DNA from: Acinetobacter sp. ANC 3903
GTDB taxonomy: Bacteria; Pseudomonadota; Gammaproteobacteria; Pseudomonadales; Moraxellaceae
NCBI RefSeq assembly: GCF_002135315.1
Contig: NZ_NEGA01000005.1
Span: 124,001-188,000, forward strand
DNA length: 64,000 nt
Reading direction: 5' to 3'
Numbering within the stretch: position 1 is the first letter of the stretch; each line of letters starts with the position of its first letter. The notes under the pieces are model-generated. The model was not told where the DNA came from and did no database searches. It saw only the letters and a program-made list of their open reading frames with translations. Of the stretch, positions 1 through 11,953 are shown piece after piece. Position numbers and translations under genes: made by a program.

Positions 1-939
1 CATGGTTGAGTAAGCCAGAATACGTTTAATGTCGGTTTGAACCAATGCAGCAAAACCAGCAACAATCAATGTTACCGCACCAGTGATCGAGATAAACATC
101 ATCACTTCTGGTGTCATTTCAAGCACGGAGAACATACGGCAGCACAGGTAAACACCTGCTGTTACCATTGTTGCAGCATGGATCAATGCAGAAACAGGTG
201 TAGGACCTGCCATCGCATCGGCCAACCATGTTTGTAATGGAATTTGCGCAGATTTACCGGCAGCACCCAAGAACAACATTAATGATGTCCAGATCGCAAG
301 TGAATGGTCACCCGCTAAAACTTGAGGTGCATTGGCAACGATTGTTCCAATATGCAAAGTACCAAACTGTTGGTAAAGCAAGAACAATGCAATCAGCAAG
401 AATACGTCACCAATACGGGTTACGGTAAATGCCTTGATTGCCGCAAAACCATTTTCAGGGTTTTGGTAGTAGTAACCAATCAACAGGTAAGAACATAGAC
501 CTACGCCTTCCCAACCCAAGAACAATAACGCCAGGTTATCGCCAAGAACGAGAAGCAACATGCTTGCTACGAACAGGTTGAAGTAAGAGAAGAAACGTGC
601 GAAGTCTTCTTCACCGCGCATGTACCATGATGCAAAGATGTGAATCAGGAAACCCACACCGGTGATCATACCGGTCATGAGTAAAGACAGGCCATCTAAA
701 TGCAAGCTCATGCCCGGTGCAAAACCACCGACATTGAACCAGGTCCAAAGATGTTGAACTTGAGCCACTGAACCATTGCTTACAAAGCCCATGCCGGCAA
801 TCAGTGCAAATAAAGCAGATAAACCGACTGAACCGACACCAATAATGGCTGCTACATTTTCAGGAAGCTTGTTACGCCCCGCCGCTAAGAGGACAAAACC
901 AATGAGCGGAAATAATACTGTTAAATATAAATAACTCAT
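1..939 (-). CDS. nuoL: NADH-quinone oxidoreductase subunit L (partial, N-terminal 313 residues)
   Basis: Antiporter-like proton-pumping membrane subunit of respiratory complex I. Translating the minus strand from the ATG at 939 gives a strongly hydrophobic protein with the family motifs [13 protein letters not shown] and [21 protein letters not shown] (the proton channel helix region). The start overlaps the nuoK stop by 4 bases (ATGA), the usual translational coupling. The gene runs off the left edge, so about half of the protein (family about 610-640 aa) is missing; nuoM and nuoN should follow outside the window. Confidence 0.96.
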   Translation of the reverse strand, partial: MSYLYLTVLFPLIGFVLLAAGRNKLPENVAAIIGVGSVGLSALFALIAGMGFVSNGSVAQVQHLWTWFNVGGFAPGMSLHLDGLSLLMTGMITGVGFLIHIFASWYMRGEEDFARFFSYFNLFVASMLLLVLGDNLALLFLGWEGVGLCSYLLIGYYYQNPENGFAAIKAFTVTRIGDVFLLIALFLLYQQFGTLHIGTIVANAPQVLAGDHSLAIWTSLMLFLGAAGKSAQIPLQTWLADAMAGPTPVSALIHAATMVTAGVYLCCRMFSVLEMTPEVMMFISITGAVTLIVAGFAALVQTDIKRILAYSTM

Positions 940-1244
940 CCGCGCATCTCACTAGCAGCATCCACATCCAAATGATGGAAGCGATGGTAGAACTGAAGGA
1001 CGATCGCAAGACCAATACAAGCCTCTGCAGCAGCAAGAGTTAAAATCAAGATAAACATAATCTGTCCATCTGGCTGTAACCATGCACTACCCGCCAAAAC
1101 GAACGCAAGCGCAGCTGCGTTCATCATGATTTCAAGGCTCATCAACATAAATAATAGGTTGCGTCGCACCATTACACCGTAAAAACCCAGTGCAAAAAGA
1201 ATGGTTGCAACGATCAAACCATGTTCTAAAGGAATGTTGCCCAT
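936..1244 (-). CDS. nuoK: NADH-quinone oxidoreductase subunit K
   Basis: Small MrpC-like membrane subunit of complex I taking part in proton translocation. It has 102 aa and three transmembrane helices. The two membrane-buried glutamates typical of NuoK are visible as E38 (MSLEIMMNA) and E74 (LAAAEACIG). The start shares one base with the nuoJ stop (TAATG), and the stop overlaps the nuoL start by 4 bases, so it is translationally coupled on both sides. Length matches the family (about 100 aa). Confidence 0.97.
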   Translation of the reverse strand: MGNIPLEHGLIVATILFALGFYGVMVRRNLLFMLMSLEIMMNAAALAFVLAGSAWLQPDGQIMFILILTLAAAEACIGLAIVLQFYHRFHHLDVDAASEMRG

Positions 1245-1765
1245 TATTCTTTTTCCTCTTTTGCACTTGGTTCACGTTTACCTAAGTGGAATGCTGCAAC
1301 GAGGGCTGCAAGCAATAACATTGCGGCAACTTCTACCAATAGTAAGTAGTGAGTAAAGAGCGCTGTACCTACAGCTTTAGGTCCCACAACTTGAGTGCCC
1401 ATCACAGGACCTGCGGTTGTGTAATCTGAACCAAGCATCCAGACAAGCACTAAGCCCATCAGGAAACTCATCAATGCTGGATATGCCCATGCAGATGAAG
1501 TCAGCCATTTACGTTCCTGTTCAACCGTATGTTGACCAAGATTCAGCATCATCACCACAAACACGAACAACACCATGATTGCGCCAGCATAAACAATAAT
1601 TTCAAGCGCACCGGCAAATGGCGCGCCCACGATCATGAACATGCCTGCTACAGCAAGCAATGACACGATCAGGCTTAATAAAGCATGTACAGGATTCGCG
1701 TTAGTGACAACACGAACCGTAGATACAATGGCCACGAGTGCCATCAAATAAAATGGCCACATCAT
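1244..1765 (-). CDS. nuoJ: NADH-quinone oxidoreductase subunit J
   Basis: Membrane subunit of complex I between NuoA/H and NuoK. It has 173 aa with about five hydrophobic helices and the conserved segment [23 protein letters not shown], whose pi-bulge helix couples quinone reduction to proton pumping in the family. It overlaps the nuoI stop by 4 bases and the nuoK start by 1 base. The C-terminal tail is charged and cytoplasmic. Confidence 0.96.
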   Translation of the reverse strand: MMWPFYLMALVAIVSTVRVVTNANPVHALLSLIVSLLAVAGMFMIVGAPFAGALEIIVYAGAIMVLFVFVVMMLNLGQHTVEQERKWLTSSAWAYPALMSFLMGLVLVWMLGSDYTTAGPVMGTQVVGPKAVGTALFTHYLLLVEVAAMLLLAALVAAFHLGKREPSAKEEKE

Positions 1766-2304
1766 GGTAATAAGCTCCGTACGTCAACAGGTGCACTTTC
1801 ACGTTGTGCCTGACCTTTGTCTTTACCTGTAACTGCCATACCGGTTACACGGTAGAAGTTGTAGTCCGGATATTTACCAGGACCTGAAATAAGCAAGTTC
1901 TCTTTCTCGTAAACCAAGTCTTGACGAACGTATTCACTTAACTCGAAATCTGGTGTCATTTGAATTGCAGTCGTTGGACATGCTTCTTCACACATACCGC
2001 AGAAAATACAACGAGAGAAGTTGATACGGAAAAACTCCGGATACCAACGACCATCTTCTTTTTCTGCTTTTTGTAGTGAAATACAGCCCACCGGACAAGC
2101 CACCGCACACAGGTTACAAGCAACACAGCGCTCTTCGCCATCCGGGTCACGTGTCAAGACAATACGACCACGAAAACGTGGCGGAACAATTTGTTCACCT
2201 GGTACTTCTGGATAAAGAATAGTGTCACGTTTACGTGTCACGTGGCTGAAGACCATCCACAGTGAACGTACGATTGACCCGAATCCAGCTAGAATTTTAT
2301 ACAT
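1762..2304 (-). CDS. nuoI: NADH-quinone oxidoreductase subunit I
   Basis: Ferredoxin-like subunit carrying the N6a/N6b clusters on the path to the quinone site. It has 180 aa with two CxxCxxCxxxCP motifs, C60-C63-C66-C70 and C99-C102-C105-C109, as expected for two 4Fe-4S clusters. An amphipathic N-terminus packs on the membrane arm in the family. It lies 18 bases downstream of nuoH and overlaps nuoJ by 4 bases. Confidence 0.97.
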   Translation of the reverse strand: MYKILAGFGSIVRSLWMVFSHVTRKRDTILYPEVPGEQIVPPRFRGRIVLTRDPDGEERCVACNLCAVACPVGCISLQKAEKEDGRWYPEFFRINFSRCIFCGMCEEACPTTAIQMTPDFELSEYVRQDLVYEKENLLISGPGKYPDYNFYRVTGMAVTGKDKGQAQRESAPVDVRSLLP

Positions 2305-2322
2305 TTTGTACTCCCTGCTGTC

Positions 2323-3339
2323 CTAGGCCTGATTCATCAGAATCACAGCACCAGTCACCAACAAGTTGACCAACGCCAATGGCAAACAAATCTTCCAACC
2401 AAAGTTCATCACCTGGTCATAACGTGGACGCATTAATGAGCCACGTGCCAAGACAAACATCATCACAAAGAATGCTGTTTTGATAATGAACCAGAATACT
2501 GGTGGAATAAATGGAATTTCTAGGTTAAATGGTGCTAACCAACCGCCAAAGAATAAAGTGACGATTAATGCTGAAATAAGAACCACGTTGACATATTCTG
2601 CAACGAAGAACATACCCCATTTCATACCACCGTATTCGACGTGATAACCTTCAGCCAATTCTTGTTCAGCTTCCGGTTGGTCAAATGGATGACGGTGAGT
2701 TACTGCAACACCTGCAACAATAAAGATGATGAAACCTAAGAATTGTGGAATCACAAACCAAACATCGCGTTGTGCTTCAACAATTTCACGCATGTTGAAT
2801 GAACCGGCAATTGCCACCACACCCATCAGCGAGATACCCAGGAACACTTCATAAGAAATGGTTTGAGCTGCAGAACGTAGACCACCCAATAACGCATATT
2901 TGTTATTTGAAGACCAGCCACCGAACAACACTGCATAGACTGCAATACCTGCCATTGCCATAAAGAACAACAGGCCGATACTCATGTCTGCTACGCCCAT
3001 TGTTGGACTTACAGGAATCACCATGAATGAAAGCACTGCAGTCGCCATCGCAACTGCTGGTGCTAAACGGAAAGTCAGTTTGTCGGCAAACTTAGGTGTC
3101 CAGTCTTCCTTGAACATGATTTTCAGCATGTCGGCAACGATCTGGAACATCCCCCCGGGACCAACACGGTTTGGACCGTAACGGTCTTGCCATAACGCAA
3201 GTAAACGACGTTCGATGAATGACATCAACGCAGCGACAAGCACCACTACAAGCAAGATCACAATCGCTTGAACCACAGAATAAGCGATTGGCCAGTTCTC
3301 AGCCCATAGCGGTGTTTGACGTATAATTTCTTGATTCAT
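2323..3339 (-). CDS. nuoH: NADH-quinone oxidoreductase subunit H
   Basis: Membrane subunit forming much of the quinone chamber and linking the peripheral arm to the membrane arm. It has 338 aa with about eight transmembrane helices. Family signatures are visible: the [19 protein letters not shown] segment near residue 43 and the acidic loop [20 protein letters not shown] that lines the quinone cavity. Only 3 bases separate it from the nuoG stop, so it is in the same transcript. Confidence 0.97.
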   Translation of the reverse strand: MNQEIIRQTPLWAENWPIAYSVVQAIVILLVVVLVAALMSFIERRLLALWQDRYGPNRVGPGGMFQIVADMLKIMFKEDWTPKFADKLTFRLAPAVAMATAVLSFMVIPVSPTMGVADMSIGLLFFMAMAGIAVYAVLFGGWSSNNKYALLGGLRSAAQTISYEVFLGISLMGVVAIAGSFNMREIVEAQRDVWFVIPQFLGFIIFIVAGVAVTHRHPFDQPEAEQELAEGYHVEYGGMKWGMFFVAEYVNVVLISALIVTLFFGGWLAPFNLEIPFIPPVFWFIIKTAFFVMMFVLARGSLMRPRYDQVMNFGWKICLPLALVNLLVTGAVILMNQA

Positions 3340-3342
3340 GAA

Positions 3343-6024
3343 TTACACTCCTACCGCGACTGAGACAGGTTCTGCAAGTGAAACCGTTGGTGCAAGACCA
3401 ATTGGATAACCGATATAACCTGTAGGTAAATATTCGATCACTTGAACTGGAAGGCTAATGGTTGCCTCACCTGCTTTCACAGTAATTTTTTGACCATCTT
3501 GAACGTTTAGACGCGCAGCATCTTGCTCACCTACTGCAAACATGGCATTCGGAATACGTGATTCCATGGCCGGAGTTTTCACCGTAAATTCACCAGAAGC
3601 AAAGATATGATGCATAGGCACTAAACGGAAGCTTTCCGCATTTACAAGTACTGGTGCTGGAGCAACGAATGTACGTACAGGACGTTTAGCCAAACGATCG
3701 AATAAACGAATACCTGAATCACCGCCTTTTAAGTGACCACCCACTTGGTCTTGGAATTTGTTCCAGGCTTGTGGAGAGTTCCAGCCTGCAGACCATGCAA
3801 ATGGAACCAGTGAAGATGGAGTCTGATTACCCACATAACCTTCCATAGAGAATGTTAATGCAGAATCAACATCGACTGGCTGTTTAGGTTCATGCACTGA
3901 AAGCGGAGCACGCATAGAAGTACGACCTGAATAACGACGTGGTTCACGTGCAATCTTCAAGCCATGGACACGGTAACCCGCGTCTGGTGCTACATCTTGA
4001 ATAGCTTCAAGTGCAGGAACATTTTTCACTACGGATTCAATAACATCATCCAGCAATGTCCAAGAAATCGCTTTGCCTTTCACACCAGTTTCAATGGCAT
4101 GCAACCAGCGCCATGATTCTTTGATCGCAAGTTCAGGTTTGTAGTAGCTTGGGTCATACACTTGGTAGAAACGTTGTGCACGGCCTTCTTGCGATACCAC
4201 AGTACCATCACCTTCCGCGAAGCTGGCAGCTGAAAGCACAATATCCGCTTTCTTCACTGTTTCAGTTTCAGAGTGATCTAAAACAATCACTTCTTTGCCT
4301 GAAAGTGCAGCATTCACTTGTGCAGCTGGTAAACGACGGTAAAGGTCATTTTCAACCACAATAATGGTGTCGTAATTTTGCGCGAAAGCTTGTTCTAAAC
4401 TTTGACCACCGAAGATTGCCAAGCCCATTGAGTTCACTTCAGGAACAGTCAATGTTAAGCCTGCATTATTACCCAGGTTCTGAGCCACTTGTGCAGCAGC
4501 TTCCATGATGGCAGCATCTTGCAAGCTTGTACCAGAGATGATCAGTGGTTTTTTAGCTGCTTTTAAAGTATCCGCAATGGTTTGCGCAAATGCTTTGGCA
4601 TCGTCATCTAAACCAAGAATGCTTTCACCTTTAACACCAGCAGCAACCGCAAAGCCTAAACGCGCGATGTCGTTTGGAGATGCAACAACTTCACCCGTCG
4701 CCACGTCTGCTAAACGTGTTTGTGTAGCAGCAAGAATGAAGATTGGAGATTTTTCATCCTGACCAATACGTTGTACCGGTTCAGCCAACCATTCTTGGGT
4801 GCGACGTTCTGCTGCCATTTCTTTGGCTTTGTTTTTCGCAGCCTGACGAACAGACAATGCCATACGTGGCGCAGTTTGGGTTAAGTCTTCACCCAGAATC
4901 AATACAGCATCATAGCTTTCGATTTCACGCATGGTCGGGTTATAGACACCCTCGGTTTGCATGATAGAAGCTGCAAGTTCAACCAGGTTTTGCTCTTTTT
5001 GCGACATACCGGTTGAATAGTTGTCTTGACCAACAAGTTCGCGAAGCGCGAAGTTAGTTTCAAGCGATGCACGTGGTGAACCAATACCTAGAACTTTTTT
5101 GCCCTGGATATTTGCAATCACGGTGTCTAATGCCTGATCAACTGAAATAGTCGTTACGTTGGCACCATCACGTAATTGTGGTTGACGTGGACGGTCTGCA
5201 CGGTTCACATAACCTGTACCAAAACGACCTTTGTCGCAAAGGAAATATTGGTTAACGTCACCATTGAAACGGTTTTCTACGCGACGAAGTTCGCCATAAC
5301 GTTCACCCGGAGAGATGTTACAACCTGAAGAACAGCCTTGGCATACGCTTGGCGCATACTGCATGTCCCACTTACGGTTATAGCGTTCAGAGTGAGTTTT
5401 GTCGGTAAATACACCTGTAGGACAAACTTCAGTCAAGTTACCAGAGAATTCAGATTCTAAAGTACCTGATTCTGGACGACCAAAGTAAACTCGTGATGCA
5501 CTTGCGTAAACACCAAAGTCTGTACCACCCGCATAATCTTTGTAGTAACGCACACAACGGTAGCACGCAATACAACGGTTCATTTCGTGAGAAATGAATG
5601 AGCCAAGCTCCTGGTTGTAATGGGTACGTTTAGTGAAACGGTAGCGACGACGGTCATGCTGAGTCATCACAGTCATATCTTGCAAATGACAGTGACCACC
5701 TTCTTCACACACTGGACAGTCATGTGGGTGGTTGGTCATCAAGAATTCAACAATCGAAGCACGGAAATCTTTTGCTTCTTTGTCTTCAATCGAGATGTAG
5801 GTATTGTCAGAAGCAGGTGTCATACATGACATGACCAAACGACCACGGGTATCTTCCGGATTCGCGTATTGAGTCACGGCACATTGACGGCAAGAACCGA
5901 CAGAACCTAAGGATGGATGCCAACAAAAGTATGGGATATCAATGCCAAGACTCAAACATGCTTGTAGCAAGTTTTCCGAGCCGTTGACTTCATACGATTT
6001 GCCATCGACATGAATTGTAGCCAT
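3343..6024 (-). CDS. nuoG: NADH-quinone oxidoreductase subunit G
   Basis: Large iron-sulfur subunit of the electron-input module, 893 aa. The N-terminal 2Fe-2S ferredoxin domain shows C34, C45, C48 and C67. A His-containing motif ([14 protein letters not shown]) and the CIACYRC region carry the next 4Fe-4S clusters. CQGCSSGC plus a later LCDKGR cysteine form the extra N7 cluster seen in E. coli-type NuoG. The rest is a degenerate molybdopterin oxidoreductase fold. It sits 11 bases downstream of nuoF. Confidence 0.97.
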   Translation of the reverse strand: MATIHVDGKSYEVNGSENLLQACLSLGIDIPYFCWHPSLGSVGSCRQCAVTQYANPEDTRGRLVMSCMTPASDNTYISIEDKEAKDFRASIVEFLMTNHPHDCPVCEEGGHCHLQDMTVMTQHDRRRYRFTKRTHYNQELGSFISHEMNRCIACYRCVRYYKDYAGGTDFGVYASASRVYFGRPESGTLESEFSGNLTEVCPTGVFTDKTHSERYNRKWDMQYAPSVCQGCSSGCNISPGERYGELRRVENRFNGDVNQYFLCDKGRFGTGYVNRADRPRQPQLRDGANVTTISVDQALDTVIANIQGKKVLGIGSPRASLETNFALRELVGQDNYSTGMSQKEQNLVELAASIMQTEGVYNPTMREIESYDAVLILGEDLTQTAPRMALSVRQAAKNKAKEMAAERRTQEWLAEPVQRIGQDEKSPIFILAATQTRLADVATGEVVASPNDIARLGFAVAAGVKGESILGLDDDAKAFAQTIADTLKAAKKPLIISGTSLQDAAIMEAAAQVAQNLGNNAGLTLTVPEVNSMGLAIFGGQSLEQAFAQNYDTIIVVENDLYRRLPAAQVNAALSGKEVIVLDHSETETVKKADIVLSAASFAEGDGTVVSQEGRAQRFYQVYDPSYYKPELAIKESWRWLHAIETGVKGKAISWTLLDDVIESVVKNVPALEAIQDVAPDAGYRVHGLKIAREPRRYSGRTSMRAPLSVHEPKQPVDVDSALTFSMEGYVGNQTPSSLVPFAWSAGWNSPQAWNKFQDQVGGHLKGGDSGIRLFDRLAKRPVRTFVAPAPVLVNAESFRLVPMHHIFASGEFTVKTPAMESRIPNAMFAVGEQDAARLNVQDGQKITVKAGEATISLPVQVIEYLPTGYIGYPIGLAPTVSLAEPVSVAVGV

Positions 6025-6035
6025 AGTCGAATTCC

Positions 6036-7364
6036 TTAAGCTTGTTCTACGTTGCTGGTTTGAGCGGCGGCATTGACTACCTTCGCTTCAAATTCGCCAC
6101 GGAAATGTTTGAGTGCGCCCATGAGTGGTTCCATAGCACCTGGAGCGTGAGCACAGAAAGTTTTACCAATCCAAAGCTTACGAGTCAGTTCTTGTAAGTG
6201 ATCGATATCTTCTTTCTTACCTGTACCATCTTCAAGTGCTTTCAGCGCTTTCACCGCCCAAGGTAGGCCATCACGGCAAGGGGTACAGAAACCACATGAT
6301 TCACGCGCAAAGAATTCTTCAAGGTTACGCGTTGCTGAAACCATACATTGAGTTTCATCAACCACCATCAGCAAACAGGTACCTAAACGTGAACCTGCTT
6401 TCATAATGCTTTCTGCATCCATTGGCAAGTCGATATGCTCTACTGCTAGGAAGTCAGTCGATGCCCCACCTGGTAACCATGCTTTCAGTTTCAAACCATC
6501 GCGCATACCACCAGCGTGATCTTCAATCACTTCACGTGCAGTGGTACCAAATGGCAGTTCCCAAAGACCAGGGAATTTCACTTTACCTGATGCACCGTAA
6601 ATTTTGGTACCTGGATCTTTCGATTTACCCGCAGATAAGCCGATATACCATTCAGGACCACGCAGCATGATTGCCGGTAAGTTGTTGTAAGTCTCTACGT
6701 TGTTGACAATCGTAGGACGACCCCAAGCACCTGCAACTTGCGGGAATGGTGGTTTGGTACGTGGGTTGGCACGGCGACCTTCAAGCGAGTTAATCAATGC
6801 GGTTTCTTCACCACAGATATAACGACCCGCACCGGTATGCACATGCATTTCGAAGTTCCAGCCAGTTCCAAGGATGTTTTCACCCAGGTAACCTTTGGCA
6901 CGGATTTGCTCTAACGCTTCATTTAAGTAGCCAGCAGCTTCGATGTACTCACCACGGATAAAGATATAACCCTGAGTTGCTTCTAGCGTATAGCCTGCAA
7001 TCAGCATACCTTCGATCAATTGATGCGGAAGTTTTTCCATCAACAAACGGTCTTTAAAGGTACCCGGTTCCATTTCATCGGCATTACAGATCAGGTAGCG
7101 CGGACCACCATCATTTGGCGCCATAAGCGACCATTTAATCCCTGCCGGGAAACCTGCACCACCACGGCCTTTTACAGTCGCAGCTTTAATGACTTCAAGC
7201 ACATCTTTCGGAGGCATAGTCAGTGCTTTTTTAAAGCCTGCATAACCTTCAAGTGTTTCGTAGTCATCTGCACTACGAACATGTTCCTGTTTGCTCAAAC
7301 GCCATGTTAATGGGTGAGTTTCTGGATTACCGTCGCCATAAATTGGTTTTGGTTCAGTATTCAT
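6036..7364 (-). CDS. nuoF: NADH-quinone oxidoreductase subunit F
   Basis: NADH-oxidising FMN subunit that receives hydride from NADH and passes electrons through the N3 cluster. It has 442 aa. The glycine-rich FMN/NADH motif [10 protein letters not shown] is at residues 66-75, and the 4Fe-4S ligands C357, C360, C363 (SCGFCTPC) and C404 (TFCA) are present. Its start overlaps the nuoE stop by 4 bases. Length and motifs match family members closely. Confidence 0.98.
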   Translation of the reverse strand: MNTEPKPIYGDGNPETHPLTWRLSKQEHVRSADDYETLEGYAGFKKALTMPPKDVLEVIKAATVKGRGGAGFPAGIKWSLMAPNDGGPRYLICNADEMEPGTFKDRLLMEKLPHQLIEGMLIAGYTLEATQGYIFIRGEYIEAAGYLNEALEQIRAKGYLGENILGTGWNFEMHVHTGAGRYICGEETALINSLEGRRANPRTKPPFPQVAGAWGRPTIVNNVETYNNLPAIMLRGPEWYIGLSAGKSKDPGTKIYGASGKVKFPGLWELPFGTTAREVIEDHAGGMRDGLKLKAWLPGGASTDFLAVEHIDLPMDAESIMKAGSRLGTCLLMVVDETQCMVSATRNLEEFFARESCGFCTPCRDGLPWAVKALKALEDGTGKKEDIDHLQELTRKLWIGKTFCAHAPGAMEPLMGALKHFRGEFEAKVVNAAAQTSNVEQA

Positions 7365-7870
7365 ACATACTTCTCCAATAACTGTTTAATTGAAGTTACT
7401 TCAACCAAACCGTGCGTGTCTTGATCAATCATCAGGGTTGGACCTTTGTCACAGTTACCCAAGCAGCAGATTGGCAATAAAGTGAAACGACCGTCAGCGG
7501 TGGTTTGACCAAATTGAATACCCAATTCACGCTGAAAGGCTTCTGCCAAAGTTTCCGCACCCATCAAGAAACACGCGATCGAGTCACATAATAAAATTAC
7601 GTGACGACCGACCGGTTGACGGTAAATACGGTTATAGAAAGTCGCTACGCCTTCAAGATCTGCAACGCTCATACTCAAAAGCTGAGCAATTGCATTCATT
7701 TGCGCGTCATCTACCCAACCATTACGGCGTTGTACACACTTCAACGCATCTAGACATGCGGCACGTGGGTACGGATAGTGACCAATGTGATGTTCAATTT
7801 CGTGGATTTCTTCCGAAGTTAAAATCCCTTCAACATTCACACGTGGCTTTTTATCAGTCAAAATCATCAT
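7361..7870 (-). CDS. nuoE: NADH-quinone oxidoreductase subunit E
   Basis: Thioredoxin-fold 2Fe-2S (N1a) subunit of the NADH dehydrogenase module, 169 aa. Ligands are visible as C95 and C100 (LLCDSIACF) and C136 and C140 (CCLGNC). There are two consecutive ATG codons, so the start could be one codon later. It is 14 bases downstream of nuoCD and overlaps nuoF by 4 bases. Confidence 0.96.
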   Translation of the reverse strand: MMILTDKKPRVNVEGILTSEEIHEIEHHIGHYPYPRAACLDALKCVQRRNGWVDDAQMNAIAQLLSMSVADLEGVATFYNRIYRQPVGRHVILLCDSIACFLMGAETLAEAFQRELGIQFGQTTADGRFTLLPICCLGNCDKGPTLMIDQDTHGLVEVTSIKQLLEKYV

Positions 7871-7884
7871 AATGCGATTACCCC

Positions 7885-9672
7885 TTAGCGATCCACGTCA
7901 GCCATTACGACGTCAATTGTCGCTAAATAAATGATTAAGTCAGACACAAGACTGCCATTAATCACAGAAGGCATTTGCTGTAAGTGCGTGAAAGTCGGTG
8001 TACGAATACGGGTACGGTAACTCATGGTTGACTTGTCTGAAGTCAAGTAATAGTTAGACGCACCTTTTACCACTTCCGCCATCACAGATGCTTCACCTGC
8101 AGGCATTACAGGACCCCATGATACGCTCAAGAAGTGCGTAATCAAGGTTTCAATATCTTGCAATGTCTTGTCTTTTGGTGGTGGAACAGCCAGTGGATGG
8201 TCTGCTTTGTACGCACCAGAAGGCATGTTGTCTAAGCACTGTTTGATGATTTTCAGTGACTGTTCGATTTCACGGAAGTGAACAATCACACGCGCGTAAG
8301 CATCGCCTTCGTATTCAACCGGTACGTCGAAGTCATAGTTTTCATAACCGCTATAAGGACGGTATTTACGCACATCGAAGTCGATCCCTGTTGCACGCAG
8401 ACCAGTACCGGTTACACCCCAAGCCAACGCAGATTTTGCATCGTATTGCGCAACATTACGGGTACGACCAATAAACACCGAGTTTTTCAATGCTGCGGTG
8501 TAGTATTCATTCATACGTTTTGGCATCCATTCGAGAATTTCACGAATGAGTGATTGCCAATTGTTCGGAAGATCGTGTGCAGTACCGCCAATACGGAACC
8601 ATGCAGGGTGCATACGGTAACCGGTAATGGCTTCGATGGCGTCATAGATTTTTTGACGGTCAGCGAACATATAGAATACTGGGGTCATACCGCCGGCATC
8701 CTGAATAGCCGTACCGATATATAACAAGTGGTTATTGATACGGAACAATTCAGACATCATGACACGGATACATTGTGCACGGTCAGGAACGGTGATTCCC
8801 GCCAGTTGCTCCACGCCCATCACATAAGGCATGTTTTGCGCACAACCACCCAGGTAGTCAACACGGTCGGTATACGGAATGAATGAATGCCAGGTTTGAC
8901 GTTCAGCCATCTTTTCCACACCACGGTGGTGATAACCGATGTCTGGCACACAGTCTTTCACTTCTTCGCCGTCCAGCTGCAAGATCACACGGAATGCACC
9001 GTGCGCAGATGGATGGTTAGGCCCCAAGTTCAGGAACATGAAGTCTTCATCGGCATTACCGCGTTTTAGACCCCAGTCTTCAGGAACGAAACGCAAGTGT
9101 TCTTGCTCAAAATCCTGTTTCGCCTGGTTCTGCATATACGGCGTATATTCAGTGGCACGTGCAGAATATTCTTTACGAAGTGGGTGACCTTCCCAGTATG
9201 TAGGCAACAAGATACGACGGAGCATTGGATGCCCTTCGAAGTTGATGCCAAACATATCGTAAGCTTCACGTTCGTACCAGTTGGCATTTGGCCAAATGTT
9301 GGTTGCTGTTGGAAGATTTACATCATTCTCGTTTAACGCAACTTTGATACGAATATCCGTATTACGCTCTAGCGACAACAAATGATAGAACACAGTGAAG
9401 TCTGACGCAGGCAAACCGTCGCGGTGAGTACGCAAGCGTTCATCTACCGCAGACAAGTCGAACAGCATCACGTAAGGACGTGCCACTGTACGCAAGAACA
9501 TTAAAACTTCTTGTACACGTGCGCGCTCAACCCAGACTGTTGGAAAGTCTTCAAAAGTCGTTTGCACAAAGAAGTTCTCACCAAATTTGGTTTTGAGCTC
9601 TTCTATAATTGCAAATGCTGGGCGTGAATCAACTGGAGTTGATTCTGGCATAGCAATGTTAGTTTCAGCCAT
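7885..9672 (-). CDS. nuoC: NADH-quinone oxidoreductase fused subunit C/D
   Basis: Fused NuoC-NuoD of 595 aa. Residues about 20-190 are NuoC-like ([37 protein letters not shown]), and residues about 200-595 are NuoD-like, related to hydrogenase large subunits, with [23 protein letters not shown] and the C-terminal DVVMADVDR end. The D part contributes the quinone-binding pocket facing NuoB cluster N2. The fusion is normal for Gammaproteobacteria. An 88-base spacer without a gene separates it from nuoB, longer than other junctions in the operon. Confidence 0.97.
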   Translation of the reverse strand: MAETNIAMPESTPVDSRPAFAIIEELKTKFGENFFVQTTFEDFPTVWVERARVQEVLMFLRTVARPYVMLFDLSAVDERLRTHRDGLPASDFTVFYHLLSLERNTDIRIKVALNENDVNLPTATNIWPNANWYEREAYDMFGINFEGHPMLRRILLPTYWEGHPLRKEYSARATEYTPYMQNQAKQDFEQEHLRFVPEDWGLKRGNADEDFMFLNLGPNHPSAHGAFRVILQLDGEEVKDCVPDIGYHHRGVEKMAERQTWHSFIPYTDRVDYLGGCAQNMPYVMGVEQLAGITVPDRAQCIRVMMSELFRINNHLLYIGTAIQDAGGMTPVFYMFADRQKIYDAIEAITGYRMHPAWFRIGGTAHDLPNNWQSLIREILEWMPKRMNEYYTAALKNSVFIGRTRNVAQYDAKSALAWGVTGTGLRATGIDFDVRKYRPYSGYENYDFDVPVEYEGDAYARVIVHFREIEQSLKIIKQCLDNMPSGAYKADHPLAVPPPKDKTLQDIETLITHFLSVSWGPVMPAGEASVMAEVVKGASNYYLTSDKSTMSYRTRIRTPTFTHLQQMPSVINGSLVSDLIIYLATIDVVMADVDR

Positions 9673-9760
9673 TGGCTTGGCTTCCTATTTAATACAAATT
9701 CAGGCAACCTTAAACGACAATTACACCCAAACCGGGTGCATCAATATTTTGTCGCTCAGA

Positions 9761-10438
9761 TTATTTAATTTCATCCATAGAGCGTAAGTTTTTCACTGCA
9801 ATACGTTCAGCATTCTTACGGTCACGTTCTGGCTGCATCTTTGGCTTATATACTGGCTGAAGATCATCACCAATGACCGCTGAAAGCGGACGGCGCTCTA
9901 ATTGAATTTGGTCTTGTAACAACATTAATGCTTGCAGCAATGCTTCAGGACGTGGCGGGCAACCTGGGATGTACACATCGACAGGGATGATTTTATCCAC
10001 ACCTTGCACCACTGAATAGATGTCGTACATACCGCCAGAGTTTGCACAAGCACCCATTGAAATCACCCATTTAGGCTCTAACATTTGCTCGTATAGACGC
10101 TGGATTACAGGTGCCATTTTCACGAAGCAGGTCCCTGCAACGATCATTAAGTCAGCCTGACGCGGTGAAGCACGAATAACCTCGGCACCGAAACGTGACA
10201 TATCATGCACACCGGTCAAAGTGGTTGCATATTCTACGTAACAGCATGATGTACCAAAGTTAAACGGCCATACAGAGTTTTTACGGCCCCAGTTTACAGC
10301 TGTATGCATTACATCCTCTAAACGAGTCATGAACACATTTTTATTCACTTCTTCTTCAAGCGGATCGCTAACGATCTGACGCTCTTGAAGTGGATATTGA
10401 TCAGCATCCGGATTCGCACGGGTTAATGTATATTTCAT
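9761..10438 (-). CDS. nuoB: NADH-quinone oxidoreductase subunit B
   Basis: Holds the terminal 4Fe-4S cluster N2 that reduces quinone. It has 225 aa with the unusual adjacent cysteines C65-C66 ([10 protein letters not shown]) plus C131 (ACANSGG) and C160 (PGCPPRP), the canonical ligand set. It is 6 bases downstream of nuoA. The charged C-terminal tail (about residues 190-225) is typical of gammaproteobacterial forms. Confidence 0.97.
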   Translation of the reverse strand: MKYTLTRANPDADQYPLQERQIVSDPLEEEVNKNVFMTRLEDVMHTAVNWGRKNSVWPFNFGTSCCYVEYATTLTGVHDMSRFGAEVIRASPRQADLMIVAGTCFVKMAPVIQRLYEQMLEPKWVISMGACANSGGMYDIYSVVQGVDKIIPVDVYIPGCPPRPEALLQALMLLQDQIQLERRPLSAVIGDDLQPVYKPKMQPERDRKNAERIAVKNLRSMDEIK

Positions 10439-10444
10439 CCCGAG

Positions 10445-10990
10445 TTACTCCTTACTAGATGATGTAGTCGCAGATTTTTTCACACGACCAGATGATTGAG
10501 CTGGAATTTGACCTGTAGGATCAACAACCAACTCTTCAATAGAATTGAAGCGCGTAATGTCGGCAAGGTTCATATTCGGCGAACCCACTTTCGACTTCAT
10601 AACTGCTGCTTTGAGACGATCGGTTGGTGCCCAGTTTAATGCCCCTACAGAAATGGCATAAACCAAAGCAATCAATAAATCGACCACAAAAATTACAACA
10701 GTGGTAAAACCGAACCAACCTACTTCACGAACTGATGTAGCCCATGCGTAGAGATACAGTGCTTCCAGGTCAAATACCACAAAGAAAATAGCAACCAAGT
10801 AGAACTTTGCAGACAAGCGGATACGTGCTCCACCAGCCCCTACCACACCTGACTCAAATTGCTCTTGCTTTGCACGGCCCCATGATTTACCCCCAAGGAG
10901 TAAAGGAACTGTGAGCATAAAGACACAAAGAAATGTAACGCCGATCACGAAGGCAATAATTGCCCAATCGTATGGAGTAATGGCACTCAT
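10445..10990 (-). CDS. nuoA: NADH-quinone oxidoreductase subunit A
   Basis: First gene of the nuo operon; small membrane subunit with three helices. It has 181 aa, longer than the roughly 120-150 aa usual in the family because of a polar C-terminal tail of about 40 residues rich in Ser/Lys. The GKSWGRAKQEQFESGVVGAGGAR and FFVVFDLEALYLYAWA segments identify it. A ribosome-binding AGGAG lies 10 bases upstream of the ATG. Confidence 0.95.
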   Translation of the reverse strand: MSAITPYDWAIIAFVIGVTFLCVFMLTVPLLLGGKSWGRAKQEQFESGVVGAGGARIRLSAKFYLVAIFFVVFDLEALYLYAWATSVREVGWFGFTTVVIFVVDLLIALVYAISVGALNWAPTDRLKAAVMKSKVGSPNMNLADITRFNSIEELVVDPTGQIPAQSSGRVKKSATTSSSKE

Positions 10991-11490
10991 GCGGGGATAA
11001 CTCCTGGCAGGCCTAATTTATTAACAAAGAATGTATGTATTGGCCTTCAAATACACCAAACACAAAATTAATCCCGCCAATTGTACCTGATTTATGATTT
11101 CACTTGCTAGCTTATAAGCCTTAGTCTTTTGGATGATTTTTTCGACATTACCGCTTTTAATTTGCGTATATTCCCTTGCACACAACTTTTATCGTTTTAT
11201 TTAATAAAAATAGTTATTTTTATTAAATTTTCTCACATTAAGATTTTATGAGGAATTTTTACTCACTTATTTTTCAAACCAGAAGTGCAGTTATTAATGA
11301 ATATCCTATCTATTTTAAAAGTTCATTTTATTTTCAGTATTTATTTAAAAAATGATAGCAACCACGGAAATTGATTAAATTTTCCTCCTGATCATCACGA
11401 CATTAAACATAAATCACCTTCTTTTGCTTTATAAGCTAACCCATATTTTTTGCATAAGCTGCTTTATTCTTGTGGTTTTTTTGCAACACT
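10991..11490. other. AT-rich intergenic region upstream of nuoA
   Basis: Divergent non-coding region that must hold the nuo promoter on its left side and control DNA for the 118-aa gene on its right. On the minus strand a TACAAT hexamer lies about 100 bases before nuoA, but no convincing -35 box is 16-18 bases upstream of it. I see no RNA gene, repeat or long hairpin here. Confidence 0.5.
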
Positions 11491-11519
11491 TTGACATGCG
11501 TTTAACAGTTTGTGATATT
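11491..11519 (+). promoter_or_regulatory. sigma70-like promoter of the 118-aa gene
   Basis: A perfect -35 TTGACA (11491-11496), a 17-base spacer ending in TGT (an extended -10 TGn element), and GATATT (11514-11519, 4 of 6 to TATAAT). The start codon follows 43 bases later, with CAGGAG at 11548-11553 as ribosome-binding site. Confidence 0.6.
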
Positions 11520-11561
11520 TGTATTTAAAACTCAAAAAGTGAATAGACAGGAGAAACTATA

Positions 11562-11918
11562 ATGACATTAAAATATGCCCATGAATCTGAATACTTCTTC
11601 TTTGCACAACTGTTAGTGCGTCATGTGGAACGATATATCGAGAAACATCCAGATGCACGTGATGCTATTTTTGACCTGCGTGATATTTATGATCTTTTCC
11701 GCCAGGACTTTGCTTCAACCACCACCAATCTCGAAGCTATTTTAAACGTTGCTGATGAATACAGGGTCGAAACATTAAACGGGGACCAGAAATTGATCAG
11801 CCATTATGCAATTGACCCCAAAAACAATTCTTTGCTGCTAGATTTCAATGCAGATGCACTCGCCAGCTTAAAACAGGGAAAAAGCCTGATTGAACCGGAT
11901 GCTACCAGTCACGAATAA
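11562..11918 (+). CDS. conserved-looking hypothetical protein, 118 aa
   Basis: I do not recognise the family. The protein is soluble with no signal peptide or membrane segment, mixed helical in the first 60 residues (YFFFAQLLVRHVERYIEKHPDARDAIFDLRDIYDLF is only described here by its aromatic and acidic character), and ends in a polar tail. It has a strong promoter, a good ribosome-binding site and its own terminator, so it is very likely expressed as a single-gene unit. It is convergent with bfmS; that neighbourhood alone does not reveal a role. Confidence 0.8.
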   Translation: MTLKYAHESEYFFFAQLLVRHVERYIEKHPDARDAIFDLRDIYDLFRQDFASTTTNLEAILNVADEYRVETLNGDQKLISHYAIDPKNNSLLLDFNADALASLKQGKSLIEPDATSHE

Positions 11919-11922
11919 GACT

Positions 11923-11948
11923 AAAAAGCACCGAATCCGGTGCTTTTT
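11923..11948. terminator. bidirectional terminator between the 118-aa gene and bfmS
   Basis: An 11-base perfect inverted repeat (arms 11923-11933 and 11938-11948, core AGCACCG/CGGTGCT, loop AATC) with A-run before and T-run after. It sits between convergent genes and can serve both. Confidence 0.85.
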
Positions 11949-11953
11949 ATGAT

